Below, piece after piece: positions 14,882-22,915 of a stretch of DNA of 32,364 nt. The stretch is from Anaerolineales bacterium UBA1429. Its GTDB lineage: Bacteria; Chloroflexota; Anaerolineae; UBA1429. The notes beneath the pieces are model-generated. The model did not search any database and had not been told where the DNA came from. It saw only the letters and a program-made list of their open reading frames with translations. Position 1 is the first letter of the stretch. Each line of letters opens with the position of its first letter. The stretch lies in assembly GCA_002329325.1 (NCBI GenBank), contig DCTX01000093.1:37746-70109 (forward strand). Reading direction: 5' to 3'. The translations under genes were made by a program, and so were the position numbers.

Positions 14882-16114
14882 CTAGAGCAGGTCGTTCAGC
14901 GGTGTGCTCTCGTCTGCCAGGGCCTCGGCTGCGTTGTCGTAAGTCAGGCCGCGCCCCACCAGTTGCTCCATGGCGCCGCGCTCATCGTCGGGCCGGCCCA
15001 AGGCCAGCACACCCACCAGCACGTCACCGCCAAAGTACCAGTAGGAGACGCTGTTCGCCTCCAGCGAGCCGCGCGCCACGGTGCGGTCCCAGTCGTCCAG
15101 GTTGCCCCACACCTCAAAGCTCAGGTCAAAGATATCGGAGAAGAAGTAGGGGATCCTGGTATAGGCCTCGCCGGCGCCCGCCATGTTGCGGCCGGCCTGG
15201 CGTCCCTGGGAGTAGGCCACATCCCAGTGCTCGACCCGCAGCCGCCGTCCGTAATGGGGATCGGGCCAGGCCGCGATATCGCCGGCCGCCCAGATGTGGG
15301 GGTCGCTGGTGCGCAACGTCTCGTCCACCACGATGGCGGAAAAGTCGGTGAGATCCAGGTCGGCATCGCGGGCGAGCTGGGTGTTCAGGCGGATGCCCAC
15401 GCCCATGACGGCCAGGTCGCAGGGCACGCTCTCGCCGTTCTCCAGCCGCACCGCCCGCACGTGGCCCTCACCCTCGATGCGCTCCGGCCGTGTGGCGGCT
15501 ACCAGGCGCGCGCCGTGGGCGTCGAACAACCGGGCGATGTGGGCGCCCAACTCGGGGGGCGCCACCGCCTGCAGGGGATACTCCTCCAGGAAACACATGG
15601 TGACCTGCACCCCTCGCTGGGCCAGGGTCGCGGCCACCTCGCAGCCGATGAAACTGCCGCCGATGACCACGGCGCGCGCGCCGGAGCGTGCTGCGGCGCG
15701 GATGGCGTCGGCATCCTCGATGGTGCGCAGGGTGAACACGCCGGCCAGGTCGGCACCGCTGAGGGGCAATCGCCAGGCGCGGCCGCCGGTGGCCAACAGC
15801 AACTCCTCGTACTCAAAGGTCTCGCCGGTGTTGAGGGCTACCTTGCGCCCGCGGCGGCTGATCCGCTCGGCCGTCACGCCGGTGCGCACGCGGATGTTTC
15901 GTTCGCCGTAGTACGCATCGTCGTGGACGATGACCCGATCCAGGTTCTGCCTGCCGGCGAGGTATCCCTTGGAGAGGGGAGGGCGCTGGTAGGGCAGGTG
16001 GTCTTCTTGGGTGAGAATCAGGATGTTGCCTTCGGGATCCACTTCACGAATGCCTTCGCAGGCGCGAGCGGCGGCCAGCCCGCCGCCAATGATGATAAAC
16101 CTGGCATCGGCCAT
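14882..16114 (-). CDS. FAD-dependent NAD(P)H oxidoreductase (AIF/ferredoxin reductase type)
   Basis: A 410-residue two-nucleotide flavoprotein. The FAD loop FIIIGGGLAAARA is at about 6-18, the diagnostic PYQRPPLSKGYL at 41-52, the NAD(P) loop AVVIGGSFIGCEVA at about 148-161, and the second FAD motif IWAAGDIAAWPD comes later. The C-terminal dimerisation domain (PYFFSDIFDLSFEVWGN) is that of the BphA4/AIF family. Such enzymes pass electrons from NADH to ferredoxins or rubredoxins of oxygenases or P450s; no partner ferredoxin or oxygenase is beside it. ATG 16112-16114 follows GGGAGG with seven bases of spacing, and the longer frame upstream is not family-like. Convergent with the zinc-ribbon gene. 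Confidence 0.92.
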   Translation of the reverse strand: MADARFIIIGGGLAAARACEGIREVDPEGNILILTQEDHLPYQRPPLSKGYLAGRQNLDRVIVHDDAYYGERNIRVRTGVTAERISRRGRKVALNTGETFEYEELLLATGGRAWRLPLSGADLAGVFTLRTIEDADAIRAAARSGARAVVIGGSFIGCEVAATLAQRGVQVTMCFLEEYPLQAVAPPELGAHIARLFDAHGARLVAATRPERIEGEGHVRAVRLENGESVPCDLAVMGVGIRLNTQLARDADLDLTDFSAIVVDETLRTSDPHIWAAGDIAAWPDPHYGRRLRVEHWDVAYSQGRQAGRNMAGAGEAYTRIPYFFSDIFDLSFEVWGNLDDWDRTVARGSLEANSVSYWYFGGDVLVGVLALGRPDDERGAMEQLVGRGLTYDNAAEALADESTPLNDLL

Positions 16115-16261
16115 GACTTGACCTCCCGTTCGCAGTCTACTTCGGCACAAGCCGACCTTGGTCGAGAATAGAGCATGAAGAGACCACAAACATGATACCA
16201 CCAAGAGGAAGAGAGCGCAATGGGCGGGTGGCCCTGGGCGCTGCCATGCCGTGGATACACA

Positions 16262-16295
16262 AGGGCGCGGATCGTGTCCACACGATCCGCGCCCT
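16262..16295 (-). terminator. Long perfect hairpin terminator after the phosphofructokinase gene
   Basis: Two perfectly complementary 16-base arms (16262-16277 and 16280-16295) flank a two-base centre, sixteen bases past the stop codon. On the minus strand TTGTGT follows. The stem is unusually long and perfect for this window. Confidence 0.75.
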
Positions 16296-16310
16296 CTCCA
16301 TCTCGCCGCA

Positions 16311-17519
16311 CTAGCGCTTGGCGACGGGGTACTTGGACAGGCGGGCCAGGCTGGGCAGCGGGCCGCCGATCAGGGGCCGAGCGTAATCCAGGAAGGCCTC
16401 GGTCACGCCGTTGCCCTCGGCGTTGATGTACTCGGCGGGGATCACCTTCTCCTGATTGGCGATCTGGCTGAGATCGGCCAGCTCGTAGCGAATGGCATAC
16501 TCTGGGCCGGGCTCGCGCACAAAGCTGATCATCTGGCCGGTGGCGCAGTTGAGGGCGGCACGCACCCCCTCGACGCCGGCGCGATACGCCTCGGCCTGAT
16601 CCACGGGCGAGGCCAACTCGACGCACGAGCGCTGCAGGTAGCTGGGCTTGTCAAAGCGGGCGCGCACGCCAAGCTTGTCCAGGATGTAGTCCGCTACCGT
16701 CTCGACCACGCCCTGCTTGACCTCGTGACCAAAGGCGTCCACGATGGTCCGCCCCGCGGCGCTGGCGTACGATGTGCCATCCTCATAGACGATGCCCTCG
16801 CTGACGGCCACGACGCAATAGCCGTACTCACGATAGACGCTCTCGACATCGGCCACCAGGGCCTCCGGCGAGACGCCGCGCTCCGGCAGGTAGATGAGGT
16901 GAGGCGGGTCATAGGCGCTATCCTTGGCCAGGGCGGCCGAGGCCGCCAACCAGCCGGCGTTGCGCCCCATGATCTCCACCAGCTTGATCGGCCCATCCGG
17001 CCCCATGGACTCGGTGTCATAGCCCGAGTTGCGTATGGCCGAGGCGACGAACCGCGCCGCGCTGCCAAAGCCGGGGCTGTGGTCCGTCTGGGCCAGGTCG
17101 TTGTCGATGGTCTTGGGGACGCCTACGGCGTGCAGCTCATAGCCTCGCTGACGGGCCACCTGGCTGACCTGGTAGACGGTGTCCATCGAGTCATTGCCGC
17201 CGATGTACAGAAAGTACCGAATATCGTGCTTGGCAAAGACGTCCAGCAGGCGATCATAGTCTTCAGGGCGCACCTTGTAGCGAACGGTGCCCAGCGCCGA
17301 GCCCGGCGTCATGCGGATGCGTTCCAGCGTCTGCGCCGATTCGCGCCGCAGGTCGATCAGCTCCTGATCCAGCACGCCGCGGATGCCGTGCAGCATGCCA
17401 TAGATGCCGTCGATCTTGTCCGATTTCAGGGCCTGGTGCACCACCCCGATGAGGCTGTTGTTAATAACGGCGGTGGGACCGCCGGATTGCCCTACGACCA
17501 GATTCGCTCTCGCGGTCAT
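16311..17519 (-). CDS. pfp: 6-phosphofructokinase, pyrophosphate-dependent type
   Basis: A 402-residue PfkA-superfamily enzyme converting fructose 6-phosphate to fructose 1,6-bisphosphate. Motifs in order: GQSGGPTAVINNS at 10-22, GGNDS at 107-111, PKTIDND at 135-141 and MGRNAGW at 184-190. Asp at the last position of GGND (Gly in ATP-dependent enzymes) and Lys in PKTIDND (Gly in the E. coli PGTIDND) are the known markers of pyrophosphate use, which makes the reaction reversible and so useful in both glycolysis and gluconeogenesis. ATG 17517-17519 follows GGAGGAG. A promoter at 17576-17604 and the long terminator at 16262-16295 mark it as a single-gene transcript. Confidence 0.93.
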   Translation of the reverse strand: MTARANLVVGQSGGPTAVINNSLIGVVHQALKSDKIDGIYGMLHGIRGVLDQELIDLRRESAQTLERIRMTPGSALGTVRYKVRPEDYDRLLDVFAKHDIRYFLYIGGNDSMDTVYQVSQVARQRGYELHAVGVPKTIDNDLAQTDHSPGFGSAARFVASAIRNSGYDTESMGPDGPIKLVEIMGRNAGWLAASAALAKDSAYDPPHLIYLPERGVSPEALVADVESVYREYGYCVVAVSEGIVYEDGTSYASAAGRTIVDAFGHEVKQGVVETVADYILDKLGVRARFDKPSYLQRSCVELASPVDQAEAYRAGVEGVRAALNCATGQMISFVREPGPEYAIRYELADLSQIANQEKVIPAEYINAEGNGVTEAFLDYARPLIGGPLPSLARLSKYPVAKR

Positions 17520-17575
17520 TACATCTCTCCTCCTCAGAATGTTGCGCGCAGCGCAATGCCACTAACGCCCAGGAT

Positions 17576-17604
17576 AGTATACCCAATCTGGGCAGTTGGG
17601 CGAA
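17576..17604 (-). promoter_or_regulatory. Promoter for the phosphofructokinase gene
   Basis: TATACT (17576-17581) is a five of six -10, with TTCGCC (17599-17604) 17 bases upstream as a weak -35. CCCAA (17582-17586) and TTGGG (17596-17600) form a dyad inside the spacer that could be an operator. The leader would be about 50 bases. Confidence 0.5.
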
Positions 17605-17637
17605 TCGTGGTGATTGCTTGCCGGCTGGCGGTGGATG

Positions 17638-18801
17638 CTACGCCTCGGCGGTGCCGGGCTCCTGGCGGAGCAGCTCCCCGGCGATGGCCAGCACCGCCGC
17701 GCCCACGGCCGTGGGCGTGCAGCTCTGCTCGTAGAGGGCCCGGCCCTGCCGCGCCAGGCGTCCGGCCAGGGCCGGGTCGCGGTACAGCCGCAGGATGCCG
17801 CGGGCCAGGCTGGCGGGGTCGCGCCCATCACAGAGCAGGGCGTGCTCGCCATCTCGGAGCAGCTCCGAGATCCCCACCGTGTCGCCAGTGATGAGGGGCA
17901 AGCACCAGGCCAGGGCCAGATACGCCTTGATGGGGATCACCCGCTGGGTCTTGGCGCCCGCGCCAAAGATGCCCAGGCAGACCCCGGCGCCCGCCACCCG
18001 CTCGGCGAGTTGGGGCAAGGGGAGCCATTCGGGCACAAAGACCACATTCTCCAGCCCCAACTCGCGGGCGAGAGCCCGCATCTGCGGGTAGGTCTGGCCG
18101 TCGCCGAACAGCTCAAAGCGGATCTCGCGCTGCTCACGCAAGAGGTTCGCGGCCTGCAGCACCAGCTCCAGGCCGTGGAGGGGGATGAACTTGCCAAAGT
18201 AGACCACGCGAAAGACGTTTGGGTCGGGGGCGCCCGGCGGCTCGGTGACCGTGTCCGGCGCGCCCACCCACACCAGCCGCAGCTTGTGCGGGGGGGCGCC
18301 AAACCGCTGCTGCAGGAACTGCACCTGAGCCCCCGTATCCACCAGGACGCGGTCGGGCAGGCGATAGAGCAGGCGCTCCAGCCACAGCAGCGCCCGGGCG
18401 GTCAGGCTATGGGGCGCCAAGAGCGCCCGGTCGTCGACGACGGTCTCGTACGGGGAGATCAGGGCGTCGAACACCAGGGGCTTGCGCCTGAGCCAGGTGA
18501 GGAGGCGGGCCAGAGGCAGATCCAGGCTGCCCGGATGGCCCACGATCACCAGGTCATGGGCGGGGCAGCGCAGGTACCGCCAGGCCAGTTGGGCGTAGGT
18601 GCGGATCAGGCGCCACCAGAGCTGCGGCTGGAGCAGCCCGCGGCGGGCGGACGCAACGCGCTGGGCGGTATCGCGCCAGATCTCGCCGTGCACCTCGATC
18701 ACCTTTGCGCCCACGCGCCCCAGCCCATCCATGATGACGCGATTGCGGACGTGCTCTCGATCGTAGGTGCCCAGGTAGCAGACGTGGAGCTGCCGCGACA
18801 T
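17638..18801 (-). CDS. Glycosyltransferase family 4-like protein
   Basis: A 387-residue GT-B fold glycosyltransferase. The N-terminal acceptor domain (1-190) begins with HVCYLGTYDREHVRN, and the C-terminal donor domain starts with RVVYFGKFIPLHGLELVLQAA (about 198-218), the usual group 1 motif, then RFELFGDGQTYPQM and the K/E-region equivalent KAYLALAWCLPLITGD (292-307). There is no signal peptide; it is probably cytoplasmic and acts on lipid-linked or cell-envelope sugars. The ATG overlaps the phosphatase stop as TGATG on the minus strand, so it is translationally coupled to the partner-switch operon, an unusual neighbour that suggests envelope sugar synthesis could be an output. Confidence 0.87.
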   Translation of the reverse strand: MSRQLHVCYLGTYDREHVRNRVIMDGLGRVGAKVIEVHGEIWRDTAQRVASARRGLLQPQLWWRLIRTYAQLAWRYLRCPAHDLVIVGHPGSLDLPLARLLTWLRRKPLVFDALISPYETVVDDRALLAPHSLTARALLWLERLLYRLPDRVLVDTGAQVQFLQQRFGAPPHKLRLVWVGAPDTVTEPPGAPDPNVFRVVYFGKFIPLHGLELVLQAANLLREQREIRFELFGDGQTYPQMRALARELGLENVVFVPEWLPLPQLAERVAGAGVCLGIFGAGAKTQRVIPIKAYLALAWCLPLITGDTVGISELLRDGEHALLCDGRDPASLARGILRLYRDPALAGRLARQGRALYEQSCTPTAVGAAVLAIAGELLRQEPGTAEA

Positions 18802-21695
18802 CAGGCCTCCGGCTCGCGCTGGATCACCAGCAGGGTATAGTCATCGGCCTGGGGCAGGGGCCCAACGAAGCGATGCACGGCCTCGTTCACCGTCTCGACC
18901 AGCGCCTCCGGAGAGAGGTCGCTGCTCTCACGCACCACGGCGCGCAGCCGCTCCAGGCCAAACTCCTCTTCCCGCTCGTTCCACGCCTCGGTGACGCCAT
19001 CGGTGTACAGCATCAGGACGTCGCCGGGCCCCAACTCGACGGTGGCCTCCTCGAGCTCGGGGTTCGCGACCACGCCCAGCACGATGCCGTTGGGCTCCAG
19101 GGGCGTCACGCTGCGATCTGCCGCGCGTACCAGCAGGGGCGGGTTGTGTCCGGCCCGCACGTAGCGATAGACACCGCGCTCCAGATCGAGGACGCCATAC
19201 ACCAGGCTGACGAACATCCCCGAGCGGGATTCCTCCAGCAGCACGCGGTTCGCGCGCTGCAGCGTCTCCACCGGGCCGTGTGCATCGAGGGCGGCGGCTC
19301 GCAGCACCGTGCGCGAAAGGGCCATATAGAGGGCCGCGGCCACGCCCTTGTCAGATACGTCGGCGATGCTGAGGGTGAGCTGGTTGGGGGCCGTCTGCAT
19401 CAGGTCGTAATAGTCGCCTCCCACGCCACTGGCGGCGCGCCAGTCAACGGCAATGCGCCAGCCCGCGATGTCGGGGGAGGATTCGGGGAGGAAGCTGGCC
19501 TGGATCTCTCTGGCCAGGCGCATCTCGTGCTCCAGACGCTCCTGGCGCACCGATTGCTCGTACAGGCGCGCGGCGGCGATGGCCAGCGACGTCTGGCTGG
19601 CGATGCCGCGCAGCAGGGTGAGCCTTCTCCCCGCCATGCCGGGGGCGTCGGACCGGGTGCCCACCAGCAGCAGGCCCAGCTCGCGCTGGTGGGCGCGCAG
19701 GGGCAGCGCCAGGATCTGGGCAACCTGGCCATCGACGCGGCATGGGGCGAGGGTGTCGCAGATCGTGGCAGGGGCCACCACGACGGCCTCCTGGGAGGCC
19801 TGCACCTCGGCCAACCAAGGCAACTCGTCGGCCGAGTAGGTGGGCGCCTGGGCGAGGTCTTGCACGTCCGGGTTGAGGCCATAGCTGGCCATGCCGCGGT
19901 ACTGCGTCTGATCGGGATCGCGGATGAGAATGGTGCACCAGGAGACCCCCATCAGCATGGGCACCAGGCGCACCACCGTGGTGACCGTCTCTCGCAGGTC
20001 ATAGCTGGCGCCGGCGATCACCGTTGCCACCTGCAGCAGGGCGGTGGATACCCACGCCTCTTCGCGCTGGGCGGCCAGCAGTGCCGCGCTATCCAGCGCC
20101 AGGGCGGTCTGGTTGGCGATGCCCTCCAGCACGGCGCGCTGCGGCGTCGCCAGATCGCCGCTCCCGCCAGCCTGGGCCACCAGCACGCCCAGGAGCCTGC
20201 CGCGGGGCGCCAGCGGATACGCAAACACCCGCCGGCCGTTCTTGCGCTCTGGCTCCCACAGGCGCGCCAGAGGTCCCAGGGCCTCGCTGGACTCCGCCTC
20301 GGCCGTCTTGCCGGGCCACACGCTGCGCAGCAGGGGGATCTCCTCGGACGGGTAGCGAACGGCGCAGCTCTGCGCGCCGTCGCCCTCGCTGGCCGAAATG
20401 GGCAGACAGAACTCGTTGGTCTCGGGCGAGTAGGAGAGCAGGGCGCAATGCTCCAGGCCCAGGAGGAGCCGGGCCAGCCGCGAGACAGTGCCCGAGATCT
20501 CCTCCAAGGTGCTCTCGCTGGCCAGAGCCTCGGCCACCTGCAGGAGCGCGGTGGACACCCACGCCTGCTCCTGTTGGGCGCGGTAGATCTGGCTATCCTC
20601 GATGGCCACCGCGATCTGGTCGGCCAGGATGCGCAAGATCGAGATCTGGTCCTCGCCAAAGCTATCGCAGCGGTCGCTCTGCAGGTCCAGCACGCCCAGG
20701 ACCCGGTCCTCGACCATCAGCGGCAAGGATAGCTCGGCGGCGGTCCTCTCCAGGGCGGCATGAGGGAGGAAGCGAGGGTCCTGGCGCACATCGTTGGCCA
20801 GGACGACATCGCCCAATGCGGCGTGCCCGATCATGCCGGTGCCCCAGGCCAAGACGATGCCTCTCTTCTGGAACTGAGGGCTGGAGCTGGCCTGCAGCTC
20901 GATCGTCCCTGTCTCACGGTCGGCGGAAAAGATGCTGACGTGATAGTACCCCAGGGTCTCTTGCACCAGCTTGACCGTATCCGCAAACAGGGTCTCCAGG
21001 TTCAGGATGGCAGCCACCTTGCGGCTGACTTCGGCGATGAGGAGGAGTTGGGCGCTGCGTTCCTGTTCCCGTCGGTAGAGGCGCGCCCCGTCGAGGCCCA
21101 GGGCGATCTGCTCGGCGCAGATGGCGAGGCCCGTCTGCAGGCGCCCCCGGAACGTCCGCCGCCGCCGGCTTTGCAGGGAAAAGGCCCCCAGGAACCGATC
21201 GCCGATGACCAGGGGCACGTACACGCCGCTGCGGGCTCCGACGCCCAGACGGAACGGCTCCACGGGCGAGCGGCGCAGGTCGGGCACCGCCAGGGGCTGT
21301 CGGTGCGCCTTGAGCCACTCGTAGGCCCCGATGCCGACCCGTTGGCGCCCGGCATCGTCGGCAATCCGCCCGCCCGCCAGGATCGTCACAGGGTACGGAC
21401 CGCCAGCCTCGGGCTCCAGTTGTACCACCAAGGTGGCGTCGGGCACAAGCCTCTGGATGTGGGCGGCGATGACGCGATAGACGGCCTCCGGGGCGAGGCC
21501 CGTTTGCAGCACTTGTTGGCTCAGGCCGGTGAGGGAGAGCACGGCGCGGTACTGCCGGCGGGCCCGAATCCAGCACCACGCCAGGGCTGCGCTCGCCAGG
21601 GCCGCCAGAGCAAGGAGAAGGAGCGCCGAATCCGGCGCGGCAAGGGCCAAGGCGAGGGGACTCTGCGCCAGACGGAACCCGAGCCCTGTACCCAT
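18801..21695 (-). CDS. Membrane-anchored four-GAF SpoIIE-type PP2C phosphatase
   Basis: A 964-residue signalling protein. One hydrophobic segment (about 18-42) would anchor it in the membrane. Four GAF-like sensor domains follow at about 70-205, 232-372, 392-540 and 562-712, then a SpoIIE/RsbU PP2C phosphatase at 723-960. Metal-binding Asp residues of the PP2C core are visible: D761 in GGDYYD, D779 in IADVSDKG, D899 in YTDGVTEA and the DDYTLL end at 951-956. GAF3 and GAF4 are each introduced by nearly the same AWVSTALLQVA sequence (378-388, 547-557), a sign of duplication. Such enzymes dephosphorylate STAS-domain antagonists in response to ligands; the two STAS genes just upstream are the likely substrates. 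The ribosome site before ATG 21695 is weak. Confidence 0.92.
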   Translation of the reverse strand: MGTGLGFRLAQSPLALALAAPDSALLLLALAALASAALAWCWIRARRQYRAVLSLTGLSQQVLQTGLAPEAVYRVIAAHIQRLVPDATLVVQLEPEAGGPYPVTILAGGRIADDAGRQRVGIGAYEWLKAHRQPLAVPDLRRSPVEPFRLGVGARSGVYVPLVIGDRFLGAFSLQSRRRRTFRGRLQTGLAICAEQIALGLDGARLYRREQERSAQLLLIAEVSRKVAAILNLETLFADTVKLVQETLGYYHVSIFSADRETGTIELQASSSPQFQKRGIVLAWGTGMIGHAALGDVVLANDVRQDPRFLPHAALERTAAELSLPLMVEDRVLGVLDLQSDRCDSFGEDQISILRILADQIAVAIEDSQIYRAQQEQAWVSTALLQVAEALASESTLEEISGTVSRLARLLLGLEHCALLSYSPETNEFCLPISASEGDGAQSCAVRYPSEEIPLLRSVWPGKTAEAESSEALGPLARLWEPERKNGRRVFAYPLAPRGRLLGVLVAQAGGSGDLATPQRAVLEGIANQTALALDSAALLAAQREEAWVSTALLQVATVIAGASYDLRETVTTVVRLVPMLMGVSWCTILIRDPDQTQYRGMASYGLNPDVQDLAQAPTYSADELPWLAEVQASQEAVVVAPATICDTLAPCRVDGQVAQILALPLRAHQRELGLLLVGTRSDAPGMAGRRLTLLRGIASQTSLAIAAARLYEQSVRQERLEHEMRLAREIQASFLPESSPDIAGWRIAVDWRAASGVGGDYYDLMQTAPNQLTLSIADVSDKGVAAALYMALSRTVLRAAALDAHGPVETLQRANRVLLEESRSGMFVSLVYGVLDLERGVYRYVRAGHNPPLLVRAADRSVTPLEPNGIVLGVVANPELEEATVELGPGDVLMLYTDGVTEAWNEREEEFGLERLRAVVRESSDLSPEALVETVNEAVHRFVGPLPQADDYTLLVIQREPEA

Positions 21696-21716
21696 GGGGA
21701 GGCCTATCTCTCTTTC

Positions 21717-22016
21717 CTACACAGAGCGCAGGCTGAATACTCGATCGAGACCCGCCATATGCAGCAGCCGCAGGATGCGTTCGGGGGTATTCATCAGCAC
21801 GACCTGGCCGCCTGCGGCCACGGCGCGGCGGTGAGCGAGCAGCAGCACCCGCAAGGAGCTGCTGCTGATGTAGGTGGCCTGGGCCAGGTCCAGCACGATG
21901 GTGGTGGCGCCCGCATCGTGTAGCCCCAGAAGCCGCTCATCCAGCTCGGCGGCCCGCAGCGCATCGTAGCGGCCCTCCAGGGCATAGTAGGCTACTGCGG
22001 GAGACGGCTCGGTCAT
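21717..22016 (-). CDS. STAS-domain anti-sigma factor antagonist (second copy)
   Basis: A 99-residue single STAS domain. The conserved loop ATYISSSSLRVLLLAHR places the phosphorylatable serine among S51-S54, as in SpoIIAA/RsbV; the C-terminal helix ERILRLLHMAGLDRVF is standard. It would bind and release the adjacent RsbW-like kinase depending on phosphorylation. ATG 22014-22016 overlaps the kinase TGA by four bases (ATGA), so I take this start and not the longer open frame, which belongs to the kinase region. Both STAS proteins in the operon keep a serine at the site, so both could be targets. Confidence 0.9.
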   Translation of the reverse strand: MTEPSPAVAYYALEGRYDALRAAELDERLLGLHDAGATTIVLDLAQATYISSSSLRVLLLAHRRAVAAGGQVVLMNTPERILRLLHMAGLDRVFSLRSV

Positions 22017-22444
22017 GACTGCCGGCGAAGATGCTTGCGCAGGATCACCCGGTTGCCCGAATCGGCGTCCGACAGGAATTCGACCTGATCCGTGAGCTCG
22101 CGCATGAAAAAGAGGCCCAGCCCGCCGATATCGCGGCTCTCCAGGGGGGCGGCGGTATCCGGCAACGGCACCTGGCCGGGGTCGAACCGCCGGCCAAAGT
22201 CGGTGACCCGCACGACAAAGTCGTCTCCCTCCACCCAGCAGCAGACCCGCACCTCGCCGGTCTTGCCGCCATAGGCGTGCTCGATCGAGTTGGTGCAGGC
22301 CTCGTCTGTCGCCATCTGGATCTCGAACACGCCCGCCTCCGGAACACCGGCCCGACGCGCGCTCTCCGCCACGAACTCGGAGATCCGGGCGAGTTGCGTT
22401 AGGTCGCTGCTCACGCACAGTTCAATGGGTTCTGTGGTGCTCAC
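22013..22444 (-). CDS. RsbW/SpoIIAB-like anti-sigma factor serine kinase
   Basis: A 143-residue GHKL (HATPase_c) kinase. The N-box is DEACTNSIEHAY (47-58), the G1 box is TDFGRRFD (81-88), and the G2 lid is GGLGLFFM (107-114), all as in RsbW. It would phosphorylate the STAS proteins and, in classical systems, hold a sigma factor. No sigma factor gene is in the window, so the target is unknown. I prefer GTG 22444 to GTG 22459 because GTGGAG (22454-22459) is then spaced as a ribosome site; the longer start would add MEWRE. It ends with an ATGA overlap into the next STAS gene. Confidence 0.88.
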   Translation of the reverse strand: MSTTEPIELCVSSDLTQLARISEFVAESARRAGVPEAGVFEIQMATDEACTNSIEHAYGGKTGEVRVCCWVEGDDFVVRVTDFGRRFDPGQVPLPDTAAPLESRDIGGLGLFFMRELTDQVEFLSDADSGNRVILRKHLRRQS

Positions 22445-22459
22445 CTCTCGCCACTCCAC

Positions 22460-22795
22460 CTAGTAGCTGCCCACCGCGAGTGTGGTATCGGGGTAGGTCT
22501 CGATGAATGTCAAGATGCCGGCCAGGTCCAGGACCTGGTTGATCCTCTCGGGGATGGCGGCCAGGCGCACGTCGCCCCGGTTCCAGCGACGACACTCCTT
22601 GTACGCCATAATCAGGACACGGATAGCAGCGCTAGAAAAATACTCGACCTCGGACATGTCCACAACAATACGAAACACGCCGCCATCAATGGACTCTTTG
22701 AGGGCCTGCTCCATGGCTGGGGCCGTACTGCTGTCAAAACGGCCCTGAAGCTTGACGACGTTGCAGCGCTTGAGTTGTAGCGTCTCGATGTTCAC
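22460..22795 (-). CDS. STAS-domain anti-sigma factor antagonist (first copy)
   Basis: A 111-residue STAS domain, first gene of the partner-switch operon. The conserved region is VVDMSEVEYFSSAAIRVLIMAYKE, with S54/S55 at the phosphorylation site, and the final helix ERINQVLDLAGILTFI is typical. It differs clearly from the second STAS copy, so the two may report to different partners or signals. GTG 22793-22795 follows GGAGG with six bases of spacing, and a TATAAT promoter is just upstream at 22841-22869. Confidence 0.9.
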   Translation of the reverse strand: MNIETLQLKRCNVVKLQGRFDSSTAPAMEQALKESIDGGVFRIVVDMSEVEYFSSAAIRVLIMAYKECRRWNRGDVRLAAIPERINQVLDLAGILTFIETYPDTTLAVGSY

Positions 22796-22840
22796 AGCTT
22801 GCCTCCTCGCGTGTACGGCTCACTGCCTTGCTTGCGACCC

Positions 22841-22869
22841 ATTATACCATACGCTCTGTGCAGTTCCAA
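22841..22869 (-). promoter_or_regulatory. Promoter for the partner-switch operon
   Basis: A perfect TATAAT (22841-22846) with TTGGAA (22864-22869) 17 bases upstream on the minus strand. The leader would be near 38 bases. It looks like a housekeeping promoter, so the operon is probably not controlled by its own alternative sigma factor from this site. Confidence 0.65.
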
Positions 22870-22915
22870 GCATGATCTTGAGCGAAATAGTCAACTTTAC
22901 GCGGATTCCCATGCT

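Noticed and set aside
17638..22795. A complete sigma factor control locus
   Set aside because: The kinase, antagonists and phosphatase are there, but no sigma factor-like gene is found in or next to the operon.
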